Assembly (NCBI RefSeq): GCF_000368925.1
Contig: NZ_KB849755.1
Span: 463,639-527,638 of the forward strand
Reading direction: 5' to 3'
DNA: 64,000 nucleotides
From: Acinetobacter bereziniae LMG 1003 = CIP 70.12
GTDB taxonomy: Bacteria > Pseudomonadota > Gammaproteobacteria > Pseudomonadales > Moraxellaceae
This document shows, in pieces, positions 8,955 through 16,111 of this stretch. The first letter of the stretch is position 1. Each line of letters begins with the position of its first letter. The notes below the pieces were generated by a model. It ran no database searches. It was not told the origin of the DNA and saw nothing but the letters and a program-made list of their open reading frames with translations. The position numbers and the translations under genes were made by a program.

Positions 8955-9854
8955 TTAGATTTCAAAATCAATTGCGACTACTTTTGCTTCATTTCCACGA
9001 CCTGCTGCAAATGAATGAACACCGCCTACTTGGCTGATATTCTTTTTATCTGGACGTTTAGAAATATCAAATCCAGTAATATCAGCATCACCAAAATGAA
9101 CTGCTGAACCTGCATACATACCAGTGCGTCGTTCGGTTGCACCGCCTGCCCCGTTGTTGAGTTTTTCGTAAGGAATCCAATTTACACCCAACCACTTACC
9201 TGCAACAGCACCTTCTTGGAGCATTTTAACTGCCATAAAGTCCGCACTTGTAAGTGTTGTGTCACCTAAAATATCCTCAAGCATTGAAGCTGTGTATAGC
9301 ATATTTAGGGTTTCACCATTATGTTCATCACATTCATTCAGACGGAATAGAGATTTTGCTTTAATGATTTTTTGTTTGAGGGTTCCAAATCCTGAAAGAA
9401 TGATTTGTCCAGCTGGCAAATTCACCGTAGAGACTGATTTTACACCTGCATCATTCACAGTAGTACGGGCAATACCACCAACCAATGCTTGATAAATAAT
9501 ATCGTCAGTTTTGCGATTACGAGCACTGATTAAGTTTTTCATATACTTATCGGTTGGAATTGCTTTTAATTTTGGGAGATCACGAGATTCAATTGGAATG
9601 AATAGATCATAATCCGCCATTAAAGCAGTACGAACACCTGTGTCAGGAATTGTCCAAGCAGTATCACCGAAACGATTGCCTGATGGTGACATTTCCACTT
9701 GCCCCATATCATTAATCGTGAATGATTCACCTGTAATTTTCCCACGATTCACAACCGTTTTTAACAGTCGTGATTCATTTTGCATTGCTGCAACTTCGTA
9801 CGCATCATGGTATTGTGTTACAAACGCTGCCGTGATTTTGTTTTCATTAGCCAT
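8955..9854 (-). CDS. Major capsid protein (HK97-fold, podovirus type)
   Basis: A 299-residue protein beginning MANENKITAAFVTQYHDAYE, lacking the long N-terminal delta domain and containing beta-rich segments and FDISKRPDKKNISQVGGVHS near the end. Length, composition and position directly after the scaffold gene identify it as the capsid subunit of a short-tailed phage. The start is 12 bp after the scaffold stop, and a strong terminator (8926-8948) follows it. Role: forms the icosahedral shell. Assignment to the exact capsid subfamily would need structural comparison. Confidence 0.85.
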   Translation of the reverse strand: MANENKITAAFVTQYHDAYEVAAMQNESRLLKTVVNRGKITGESFTINDMGQVEMSPSGNRFGDTAWTIPDTGVRTALMADYDLFIPIESRDLPKLKAIPTDKYMKNLISARNRKTDDIIYQALVGGIARTTVNDAGVKSVSTVNLPAGQIILSGFGTLKQKIIKAKSLFRLNECDEHNGETLNMLYTASMLEDILGDTTLTSADFMAVKMLQEGAVAGKWLGVNWIPYEKLNNGAGGATERRTGMYAGSAVHFGDADITGFDISKRPDKKNISQVGGVHSFAAGRGNEAKVVAIDFEI

Positions 9855-9866
9855 AGGTTAAGCCCC

Positions 9867-10478
9867 TTACTGGTTTAATTTTGCATAGTGTTTTAGAACT
9901 TGGGCATAAACACGTTTGTGGTCAGGATGACTTTCATTCATATATGCCTCTGATGCAATCAAGTCTGATACATTGTCAGTGCCACTTTGCTGTGTGTTTA
10001 ATGGAGGCATATCTTCTTGCAATGCCTTGCCGTAGTAAGCTGCCAAGCGAATGCCAAAGGTTGGAGAATCCACATCTTTTGGGTCTAAACCTGCCGCTTG
10101 AACTGCTTGTTGAGCTAGTCGAATATTTGCATCAAAGTCACCGCCCCACTCAGTCTGTAATTGCTCTAGTTGGACTGCTGTGTGTTGGTCATATGCTTCA
10201 AGCACAACACCCAACTGCTCATTAGAAATACCTGCTTTATGGGCGTTTTCTAAAAATGACTTATTGCTTTCGTCTGCTTTGAATGATTCAAAGTCAAAGC
10301 CCTCTAAAGTCACTTCATACTTATCTGCTGACTCTGGAAGATTTGGTTTTTCTTCTTTGGTTTCAGTTGGCTTATCAGTGGTTTGTGTTTCTTCATTTGG
10401 TGTGGTTGTTTCTGTTGAAGTTTGAGTTTGCTCAGTAGTCTGAGTCTCTTCACCACCTTGATTTTGTAGATCATCCAT
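9867..10478 (-). CDS. Capsid scaffolding protein
   Basis: This 203-residue protein has a low-complexity Thr/Glu/Gln-rich N-terminus (residues 1-45), then a helical region with VLEAYDQHTAVQLEQLQTEW and a C-terminal basic helix (HPDHKRVYAQVLKHYAKLN). A disordered acidic N-terminus with a basic C-terminal helix is characteristic of podovirus scaffolds, whose C-terminus contacts the capsid. It precedes the capsid gene by 12 bp and overlaps the upstream gene by 8 bp. Role: templates procapsid assembly around the portal and leaves before or during packaging. Confidence 0.85.
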   Translation of the reverse strand: MDDLQNQGGEETQTTEQTQTSTETTTPNEETQTTDKPTETKEEKPNLPESADKYEVTLEGFDFESFKADESNKSFLENAHKAGISNEQLGVVLEAYDQHTAVQLEQLQTEWGGDFDANIRLAQQAVQAAGLDPKDVDSPTFGIRLAAYYGKALQEDMPPLNTQQSGTDNVSDLIASEAYMNESHPDHKRVYAQVLKHYAKLNQ

Positions 10479-10986
10479 TGTCTGCTACCTCGCTGTAATT
10501 TGGATCATTGGCTTTATTGATTTGATTAATCATGTAGTGGACCACGCTTTGTTGTCCTAACTTGTAATTGGTTTCCCGATCTGTGCTTGAGAAAGCATCA
10601 CGGCAATACATTTGTGTTAAATGCTCTAAGATTCGCTGACCGTTTATGTCTAAATCAAACACGACTCGATAGGTCTCGGGCGTAGGTCTTGTTAGTTCTC
10701 GCTGCCTGAAATAAACGCCTGATTCTTTGGTTTCATCGTCATTTTTGGTCAGACTTTGTTCAAGTTGCTTTCGATGTTCCTTCTCTAACTCATAATTTTT
10801 TGAGAATGTTTCAATATCTTCATAGGCTTCAGTCAGCTTTTGATTTACTTCCTTTAGCTCTAATTCAGTGGCTTGATGGCAACGATTTTCCTCCCAATAC
10901 TTTTCTTGCCATTCTTCATGCTTAATCTTTTGGAAAATTGCATAAATTAGGAACACAATGGCTATTGCTATAACTACATAAATCAC
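10471..10986 (-). CDS. Membrane-anchored coiled-coil protein with Bbp19-like C-terminus
   Basis: A 171-residue protein. Residues 2-18 (IYVVIAIAIVFLIYAIF) form one membrane segment; about 20-85 is a charged coiled coil; about 105-160 (YRVVFDLDINGQRILEHLTQ ... Leu-Gly-Gln-Gln) resembles the Bbp19-like domain found between portal and scaffold genes of many podoviral prophages. The start is a GTG overlapping the portal stop (TAGTG), supported by GAGGTG. In other phages the Bbp19-like protein normally stands alone, so a membrane anchor plus coiled coil in front is unusual. It might tether assembly to the membrane, but this is inference. Confidence 0.7.
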   Translation of the reverse strand: MIYVVIAIAIVFLIYAIFQKIKHEEWQEKYWEENRCHQATELELKEVNQKLTEAYEDIETFSKNYELEKEHRKQLEQSLTKNDDETKESGVYFRQRELTRPTPETYRVVFDLDINGQRILEHLTQMYCRDAFSSTDRETNYKLGQQSVVHYMINQINKANDPNYSEVADNG

Positions 10987-12623
10987 TACATCACCTCACT
11001 CGTTAATTCATTTTCAAGCCCTTTACCCACTGCATTGGCAAGTGGTTGTGCCAGTGTTTGAGCTTGTTCTTGTTGTACTGCCTGTTGCTGTGCTTGTTGT
11101 CTTTGTTGACGAATAGAATCAATTTGTTCTTGGGTGCGCAGAATTGCTGTAGGTACACCCAAGCCCATGCCTGTGACTTGAGCCACTGCATCCATATCAA
11201 CGTTGTCTAAAATGGTTTGATCGATATTCGCTACACCTGCAATGTTCGTAATGAAGCGCTCAATTGCTGTGACTTCTTCAAGCTGTTGTGATCGAGCTAA
11301 AGCAGAAATAAACTTGAATGAAAGATTGCGCCCTTGCATTTCTTCTGGTGCGTCACCGATTGCGCCTGCACGATATGCAAGTCCGAAAGTACGCTCCAAC
11401 AACGGTGTTAATAATTCAGCTTGCCAACGACCATATAAAGGACCTAGTTGCTGACGAATTAAATCGACACGCACATGCACTTCTGTTGCTGTCATTGCAG
11501 GACCATCTTGCGGTTGCAATTGGTCTGCCATCATTTTTTTACGGATACTGCTCTGAATAAGACCAAGCATTTCGATACCGACTTGATAGCCTTTGCCATC
11601 ATCAATTCGCTTAATGCTTTCAACACTATTCGCAGTAATAATTTTCCCACCACCAAGACGAACAGTTCGTGGGTTCAATGTGCCGTCATCTTCCACAACC
11701 CACATACCTAGTGTTGAAATCTCAGCACTTCGCACAGTGTCACGCATAAGAATGTTTGCAGTCTTTGCATCGGGCAAAGCAATTGCGACTTGACCAATTC
11801 CATATACAGAACGAGGCAATTTTCTGAATCGTGGCACAACATAAGGAAACTCGTTGTAGCCTGATTCTTTTAAGATGTGCTTCGCTTCAACTTCTATATG
11901 ATATGAAGCAAAAGACTTATTCTTGGCTAGGGTGTATAGATCATGAGAAGCCTTGATATTTCTAGGCTCAACAACAGTTACAACTTTGATCTTACAATCA
12001 GGTTTTTCTTTGTAAGTATTGCGGACTTTTTCACTTACTTTATCTTCTCCATATTCAGCAACCAATGCGGCTGCAGTCATTTCAAATTCACGATAAAGCG
12101 TGTCAATTTTTTGGTCTTGTCGAGTTGTTGAGAGATAGCATTGACCAATATCATAGGTCTGGAATACATATCCACCACCTACTTTGCGGTCAATATCTAC
12201 ATACATCACGCCCCAACCTGCAACAACACAATCTAAAACAAGATCAAAGATTTCACTGTCATAGTTTGCGCCATGGATATTTCGCCAAATGAACTGACAA
12301 ATCACATCAAGCCATTGCTCACCTTCTGTTAATTCGGCAGGATCATCCACACCATCAGGCACAGCTTTAAACCACAATGCATTTGCAGGCGTAGTACCTG
12401 AAATAATGCTCGATGTAAGAAGCTGTGTTGCCTCTGCTAAAGTTGAATCCAGTAGCTCGGCACGTTGGGTTTTGCGACTATCCGTTACATCATCACCAAT
12501 AAACGATTGTTGGCGCTCAGGCGCAGCATAACGATATGCCTCTGTCCACATTGGTTCGTAACGTACACGTTCAGCTTTTAGCTCGCTTAATCGCTTACAA
12601 TACCTTGCTACTAAATCACTCAT
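10986..12623 (-). CDS. Portal (head-tail connector) protein, T7 gp8-like
   Basis: A 545-residue protein whose N-terminus (RYCKRLSELKAERVRYEPMW, then YRYAAPERQ) and Gln-rich C-terminal coil (QQRQQAQQQAVQQEQAQ) are typical of the podovirus head-tail connector family, also about 530-560 residues long. It forms the dodecameric ring through which DNA is packaged and ejected. It follows the 77-residue gene by 2 bp and its stop overlaps the next GTG. No terminase gene lies upstream of it, as would be usual in lambda- or P22-like orders. This fits T7-like gene orders, where terminase lies at the far end. Confidence 0.9.
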   Translation of the reverse strand: MSDLVARYCKRLSELKAERVRYEPMWTEAYRYAAPERQQSFIGDDVTDSRKTQRAELLDSTLAEATQLLTSSIISGTTPANALWFKAVPDGVDDPAELTEGEQWLDVICQFIWRNIHGANYDSEIFDLVLDCVVAGWGVMYVDIDRKVGGGYVFQTYDIGQCYLSTTRQDQKIDTLYREFEMTAAALVAEYGEDKVSEKVRNTYKEKPDCKIKVVTVVEPRNIKASHDLYTLAKNKSFASYHIEVEAKHILKESGYNEFPYVVPRFRKLPRSVYGIGQVAIALPDAKTANILMRDTVRSAEISTLGMWVVEDDGTLNPRTVRLGGGKIITANSVESIKRIDDGKGYQVGIEMLGLIQSSIRKKMMADQLQPQDGPAMTATEVHVRVDLIRQQLGPLYGRWQAELLTPLLERTFGLAYRAGAIGDAPEEMQGRNLSFKFISALARSQQLEEVTAIERFITNIAGVANIDQTILDNVDMDAVAQVTGMGLGVPTAILRTQEQIDSIRQQRQQAQQQAVQQEQAQTLAQPLANAVGKGLENELTSEVM

Positions 12624-12625
12624 AA

Positions 12626-12859
12626 TTAGCCACCGCCGAGTGTTGTTTTCTTCTGATTTTGGTCAGTTGAAGTAAGCACCTCTGAAGCTTGGCGTTTTTT
12701 ACGTTGTGCCTTAGCTTGGTTTTGTGCTTCCTGTGCTGCGTTTTTTGCGTCTGTTTCTGCTGCTTGAGCGTCATAGCCTTGTGATGCTTGCTTAGTGTTG
12801 GTTAAGCCGATTGCATCCGTAACAGTAGAAAAGACTTTTCCTAAGCCACCTCCACACAT
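12626..12859 (-). CDS. Small Ala/Gln-rich virion-module protein (77 aa)
   Basis: A 77-residue protein with the start MCGGGLGKVFSTVTDAIGL, then an Ala/Gln/Lys-rich helix (TDAKNAAQEAQNQAKAQRKK) and the end TTLGGG. It resembles in miniature the gp14-like protein at 5211-5606, sharing the Met-Cys-(Gly/Asn)-Gly start and Ala/Gln helix. Its ATG overlaps the upstream stop (TAATG) and its own stop is 2 bp from the portal start. It is probably a minor structural protein. No specific function can be assigned. Confidence 0.65.
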   Translation of the reverse strand: MCGGGLGKVFSTVTDAIGLTNTKQASQGYDAQAAETDAKNAAQEAQNQAKAQRKKRQASEVLTSTDQNQKKTTLGGG

Positions 12860-13161
12860 TAGTCAGCCTCCTTTGTGGTCCATCCATCTTTTGTCAAAAC
12901 AGGAACGCGCTTTGCAGGCTGTTTAGGCTGTTGAGCATCAAAGGCAACAGGCTGAGATTGATTTTTTAATTGTTCGATCTGAGCTTTTGCCTCTGCCAAT
13001 TCACGTAATAAATCTTCTTGTGATGGTTCAGTATGCTGACTCTCAGTCACACCTGTTACAGCATCCTGAATTTCAGTCGTTTGCTCAGGTTTGGTTTCTT
13101 CTGTTGTTTCTGGTTGCTTACTCTCAGTCACACCAGGTGTATTTATTTTGCGCTCAGCCAT
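12859..13161 (-). CDS. First gene of the virion operon, disordered 100-aa protein
   Basis: A 100-residue protein, Thr/Glu/Gln-rich and probably disordered over residues 1-55, then a short coiled coil (LLRELAEAKAQIEQLKNQ) and a Pro-rich end closing with LTKDGWTTKEAD. The composition resembles the N-terminus of the scaffold. The ATG (13159-13161) comes right after a T-run and its Shine-Dalgarno (GGGG) lies within the hairpin at 13167-13190. It heads the portal-scaffold-capsid block. I do not recognise the family; a head-assembly accessory role is inferred from position. Confidence 0.65.
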   Translation of the reverse strand: MAERKINTPGVTESKQPETTEETKPEQTTEIQDAVTGVTESQHTEPSQEDLLRELAEAKAQIEQLKNQSQPVAFDAQQPKQPAKRVPVLTKDGWTTKEAD

Positions 13162-13166
13162 AAAAA

Positions 13167-13190
13167 AGCCCCATCGTTAGTGATAGGGCT
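13167..13190 (-). promoter_or_regulatory. Hairpin overlapping the ribosome site at the head of the virion operon
   Basis: Arms AGCCC and ATC (13167-13175) pair with GAT and GGGCT (13182-13190) around one mismatch. On the minus strand the stem is followed by six T and then the ATG of the next gene. The only Shine-Dalgarno, GGGG, is in the 3' arm. The layout is the same as at 8669-8698, so it may be a combined attenuator and translational gate placed before late gene blocks. Confidence 0.55.
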
Positions 13191-13260
13191 AGTGTTGGGC
13201 TTTATGTGTTTAGGTTTGTTGGGTGATTTTAGTCTTGCCACCCTTTAGGAATTTGCATTG

Positions 13261-13350
13261 TTAACCCCCAATCAATTTAGATAATGGCTCTTTGAACAAA
13301 TGAGCTAAAACCAGAACCGTCATGCAAATCCAAAATATTGAATCACTCAT
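13261..13350 (-). CDS. Tiny single-span membrane protein (29 aa)
   Basis: The 29-residue ORF reads MSDSIFWICMTVLVLAHL followed by FKEPLSKLIGG: one hydrophobic helix with a short basic tail. Its ATG overlaps the end of the preceding gene and GAGGTG precedes it by four bases. Its size and topology recall tiny phage membrane peptides, and it sits just before the late block. It could be a lysis-related or superinfection peptide, but no family is recognised. Codon overlap plus ribosome site are the only support. Confidence 0.5.
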   Translation of the reverse strand: MSDSIFWICMTVLVLAHLFKEPLSKLIGG

Positions 13351-13648
13351 GCTCACCTCGCAGGGCTTTTTCCATCGGATTGCAGAACACATTGAACGGA
13401 TAACGCTTGTCTCTAAACCTTTCGACAATTGCCAAAGCCTCTTCAATGCGCTTGTCTTTCTCATCAACCTCAGCCTGTCGGGATTGCCAACCCGCTTTAA
13501 AATAATTCTTATATGTTGGTTGTTCGCCCTCAATTGTTGCCAAAGCTTTAGGAAGTCTTTTTTCCTCCCCTAATGCTTTAAATCCATCAATAAGTTCTTG
13601 TTTTTGTTTATCGAACTTTTTATTAAACTCAATGATTAACTTATCCAT
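13343..13648 (-). CDS. Prophage protein with coiled-coil content (101 aa)
   Basis: A 101-residue protein starting MDKLIIEFNKKFDKQKQELI. The ATG at 13646-13648 is preferred because GGAGG lies eight bases upstream. The first half is a charged coil. The second half contains YKNYFKAGWQSRQAEVDEKD, a pattern often seen in small phage proteins of early-late junctions, and ends NPMEKALRGEHE. Its 5' end overlaps the upstream gene by 8 bp. Function unknown; no enzymatic motif or membrane segment. Confidence 0.65.
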   Translation of the reverse strand: MDKLIIEFNKKFDKQKQELIDGFKALGEEKRLPKALATIEGEQPTYKNYFKAGWQSRQAEVDEKDKRIEEALAIVERFRDKRYPFNVFCNPMEKALRGEHE

Positions 13649-14003
13649 GACGTTCTGCCTCCAAACGATGACCTGCTTTGATTTCTTCGGGTGTGGCGTG
13701 TTGTACCTCACAATAACGACAAGGAAAATTACCAAAACGCTTAGTTTTTACTGTTTTTGGCTTTCCTGTTTTTGTTAATGTTTCAATCTGAAATAAACCT
13801 TCCAGCCCAGCATTTGATTTATACACTACATAATCCCCCACCTCAAAAATATTATTCTCTCTGCGGTATTTCAATAAAGCCTCTTGAATATCGTTAGCTC
13901 TATTTTCAGTGATATTAAAAACAGCTAGATGCTTTGTTGCTTCATAATTTTCTAGTGTGTCTTTATGGTGCTGATAGCAATCTTGATCTGTTATTTTGAT
14001 CAT
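13641..14003 (-). CDS. Prophage protein of unknown function (120 aa)
   Basis: A 120-residue protein starting MIKITDQDCYQHHKDTLENY. The ATG at 14001-14003 overlaps the preceding stop (ATGA), with GGAGAA six bases upstream; a GTG six bases earlier is the alternative. Near residues 55-100 it has a beta-rich segment (FEVGDYVVYKSNAGLEGLFQ) followed by a single CRYC pair, which could bind a metal only with partners elsewhere. Family unknown. It is translationally linked with both neighbours in the leftward operon. Confidence 0.65.
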   Translation of the reverse strand: MIKITDQDCYQHHKDTLENYEATKHLAVFNITENRANDIQEALLKYRRENNIFEVGDYVVYKSNAGLEGLFQIETLTKTGKPKTVKTKRFGNFPCRYCEVQHATPEEIKAGHRLEAERHG

Positions 14004-14278
14004 TGACACTTCTCCACGTATGCGATGGCTTTACCTAATGCTAAAACACGGGGTGATTGATTAACCCCAACCGATTTACTCGCATTTGCAAAACAAGAAT
14101 ACTGGCGTTTTGCCATAGCTAGTCCACCATAGGATTGAACCAACTCATAAGACTCGACTAGTCCATGTAAATCCTCGCGTTCAACTCCATAAACATTTTC
14201 GCCAGTTTCCATTATTAATGATGATATATGTTGTGATTCTTCCCACCCATACTTTTTAACAAACTCAACTGCATTCAT
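14000..14278 (-). CDS. Prophage protein of unknown function (92 aa)
   Basis: A 92-residue protein starting MNAVEFVKKYGWEESQHISS. Of three in-frame Met codons, the one at 14276-14278 has AGGGGAG at good spacing and is chosen. The sequence has a helical N-terminus, a Glu/Tyr-rich middle (REDLHGLVESYELVQSYGGL) and ends VLALGKAIAYVEKCQ. The stop overlaps the next ATG. Similar small proteins occur in early regions of Acinetobacter prophages; no biochemical role can be read from the sequence. Confidence 0.65.
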   Translation of the reverse strand: MNAVEFVKKYGWEESQHISSLIMETGENVYGVEREDLHGLVESYELVQSYGGLAMAKRQYSCFANASKSVGVNQSPRVLALGKAIAYVEKCQ

Positions 14279-14294
14279 ACCAGCTCCCCTTGCA

Positions 14295-14723
14295 TCATTT
14301 TTCATTCTTAATAACCTCATCCAACTGACCAAGCACCTGATCTACTAAGCCACCATCGGCAAATATATCGAGCTGACCAATCTTGTATTTGTATTCATAT
14401 TCATTTTCACGAGGAAAACGCTGTAATCCTGTTTCTGTCTGCCAAAGCAATACAAATGCATCGCCATTATCAAAATTAGGCACACCACCTCTCGCCCATT
14501 CACTTACAGTCGATGCACCAGCCACAGGCAAAACATAGGCAATCTTCTCGTGTGTCCAACCAAGTTTTAAAAGGTCTAAGATCATGCGGTTAAAGTCAGG
14601 GCGTTTGTATCCACGCATCTTTACGCGAAACTCTTTGACCTTCTTTTTTGTTTCAGTGTTGAGAAAACGCGCGCGTGCGCGAGGAGAATTCACATTTGCC
14701 AAACAATCAACCGTCATTTCCAT
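14295..14723 (-). CDS. HTH-containing early protein, possible late-gene regulator
   Basis: A 142-residue protein. ATG at 14721-14723 with GAGGG seven bases upstream. Residues about 40-80 contain a helix-turn-helix-like stretch (LKLGWTHEKIAYVLPVAGAS then TVSEWARGG), preceded by a basic segment (ETKKKVKEFRVKMRGYKRP). It lies between the RusA gene and the small genes before the virion block, the position occupied by late regulators such as Q-type antiterminators in lambdoid phages. A role in late-gene control is therefore inferred, but no Q family motif is visible. Confidence 0.6.
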   Translation of the reverse strand: MEMTVDCLANVNSPRARARFLNTETKKKVKEFRVKMRGYKRPDFNRMILDLLKLGWTHEKIAYVLPVAGASTVSEWARGGVPNFDNGDAFVLLWQTETGLQRFPRENEYEYKYKIGQLDIFADGGLVDQVLGQLDEVIKNEK

Positions 14724-14733
14724 TCTTAAACCC

Positions 14734-15231
14734 TCAGATTGTGCAAACTTTCAACTTGATCAAACCGCCCTTAATCACGTTTCCACGCTTAACAATGAGT
14801 TCATCAAACTGCTCATCGTCTACACATAAACCGCACTTAACTAAGCTATCGATAGTTGCTTTCAGATAGTTATCTATGTCTCGTGTTCTGCGGTCAGGAA
14901 AGTGAAAAGTCACTTCAAGTTTTAGTCTTGCTATTGTTTTGTGAGATGGAACAATGTGCTTCACAATTCGGTGAAACGCCTTTGCTCTATCGCTTAAATA
15001 TCTTTTCTTGCCACTGGATAACCAATAGTGATTAACCGATGGTGGAACAGTTGCAATTTCACAGCTAAAAATCACATTTTCTTCTTTGCATAAAATGCGG
15101 TTAAAATCGCTTAGATTAGCCGTTTTAATCTTGTCCGCTACCTTTGCATCACTTCTGCTCAATAATCGCTGTAACCCCTCATTTTTTTGATTTAACGATA
15201 GGTTTTGATACTGCTCTTCGGTCATTCTCAT
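14734..15231 (-). CDS. rusA: RusA-family Holliday junction resolvase
   Basis: A 165-residue protein. Residues about 53-165 match RusA: PPSVNHYW near 63-70, the catalytic RTRDIDNYLKATIDSL with Asp118 and Asp120, and CVDDEQFD with Asp138/139. These acidic residues bind Mg2+ for symmetrical nicking of four-way junctions. RusA is usually about 120 residues; here about 50 extra N-terminal residues form a charged helical extension of unknown role. GAGGTG lies five bases before the ATG, which overlaps the stop of a 20-codon ORF. It works with the RecT/exonuclease pair of the rightward operon in recombination and replication. Confidence 0.9.
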   Translation of the reverse strand: MRMTEEQYQNLSLNQKNEGLQRLLSRSDAKVADKIKTANLSDFNRILCKEENVIFSCEIATVPPSVNHYWLSSGKKRYLSDRAKAFHRIVKHIVPSHKTIARLKLEVTFHFPDRRTRDIDNYLKATIDSLVKCGLCVDDEQFDELIVKRGNVIKGGLIKLKVCTI

Positions 15232-15290
15232 GAATTCACCTCTAATTCTTCTACCAAATCCACTGTTTGGTTATCTTCGGGATGTTTCAT
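15228..15290 (-). CDS. 20-residue overlapping mini-ORF between P-like gene and rusA
   Basis: The ORF encodes MKHPEDNQTVDLVEELEVNS. Its ATG overlaps the stop of the P-like gene (ATGA) and its stop overlaps the ATG of rusA (ATGA). GAGGTG lies five bases before its own ATG. So although very short and acidic, it has every mark of a translated ORF. It may code for a peptide or merely carry ribosomes from one gene to the next. Confidence 0.55.
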   Translation of the reverse strand: MKHPEDNQTVDLVEELEVNS

Positions 15291-16111
15291 GAAGCACCTC
15301 TAAGACTTAACGGGATCTTTTTGCCATCACGTTCAAGCATTGCTTTGTACTGCTCAAATTGATCAAAAGGGTCTATGTGCTCTTGCTTAGCGGATTCCCA
15401 TGGCTGAGGCTCAATGCATTCAGGTGTTAATTTATTGATAGGATTTTTTGCTTTAAGCTGACCTTTGAGTTTTTCAAGTGCTTCTCGAGCAAGTGTTTTA
15501 TAGCGTTTGTCGCTATTAGATTTTTTAGGGTTGTGTTCTAGTTGTGCTTTAGCCTCTGGTGCTGTTAAGAATCCATCAAATTGAGCTTGTTCAATTGCAG
15601 ATATCTGTTGATCCTTATCAACCCCAAGACTTGTAATGTAGACAGGCTTCAACCCCTGATCTTTTGCTTCCGTGATTAATCGGTCATAGATCGAGATGAA
15701 TATTTTCTTAGCTTCAGCAAGCTGGTATTTATCTCCTGTTATAACCAAATCAGCACATTTATCAAAAGCCTTTGCAGTTTGCTCAGTCCAAATAACTGTC
15801 AACTCACGACCTGTACCAAATTCAATCGAGTTCCTAGCAATCGCCCATGCTTCGTGTGCATCAAGCCAATCACCTGATTTTGGTTCGCACCAAGATCGAA
15901 ATTCAGGAATCGTAGGAGGCCATTTCTCATGGCTCATGCGTGATAAACCACGTTGAAAATCTGATTGAGTGAGTCCCTGATATGAATTAAGCATCTCGTT
16001 TGCTAATTCTCGGGGTGTTACACCTGACCACTGGTCTGCAAACTTTTTACCGTAATTAATTCGCATCTTTGAAATCAAAGACATTGCGTGTTCATAGGTG
16101 AATTCAGACAT
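15287..16111 (-). CDS. Replication protein P-like (helicase recruitment)
   Basis: A 274-residue protein starting MSEFTYEHAMSLISKMRINY. Residues about 15-75 carry the lambda P-type pattern: Phe-x-Gly-Leu, then MSHEKWPPTIPEFRSWCEP with the conserved WPP...EFR..C. The C-terminal 100 residues are charged and variable. The start at 16111 is preceded by GAGGG and overlaps the O-like gene by 8 bp; a TTG 15 bases upstream is less likely. In lambda, P brings host DnaB helicase to the O-origin complex, and the same role is inferred here from the O-P pairing. Confidence 0.8.
   Translation of the reverse strand: MSEFTYEHAMSLISKMRINYGKKFADQWSGVTPRELANEMLNSYQGLTQSDFQRGLSRMSHEKWPPTIPEFRSWCEPKSGDWLDAHEAWAIARNSIEFGTGRELTVIWTEQTAKAFDKCADLVITGDKYQLAEAKKIFISIYDRLITEAKDQGLKPVYITSLGVDKDQQISAIEQAQFDGFLTAPEAKAQLEHNPKKSNSDKRYKTLAREALEKLKGQLKAKNPINKLTPECIEPQPWESAKQEHIDPFDQFEQYKAMLERDGKKIPLSLRGAS

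Noticed and set aside
1323..12292. Many 60-100-codon ORFs on the strand opposite the virion genes
   Set aside because: They lie fully inside well-supported genes, have no ribosome sites and show non-protein-like composition; treated as shadows.
13229..13258. 9-codon ORF (MQIPKGWQD) with a G-rich ribosome site
   Set aside because: Too short to support as a gene; it does not overlap the neighbours' start and stop codons as the longer mini-ORFs do.
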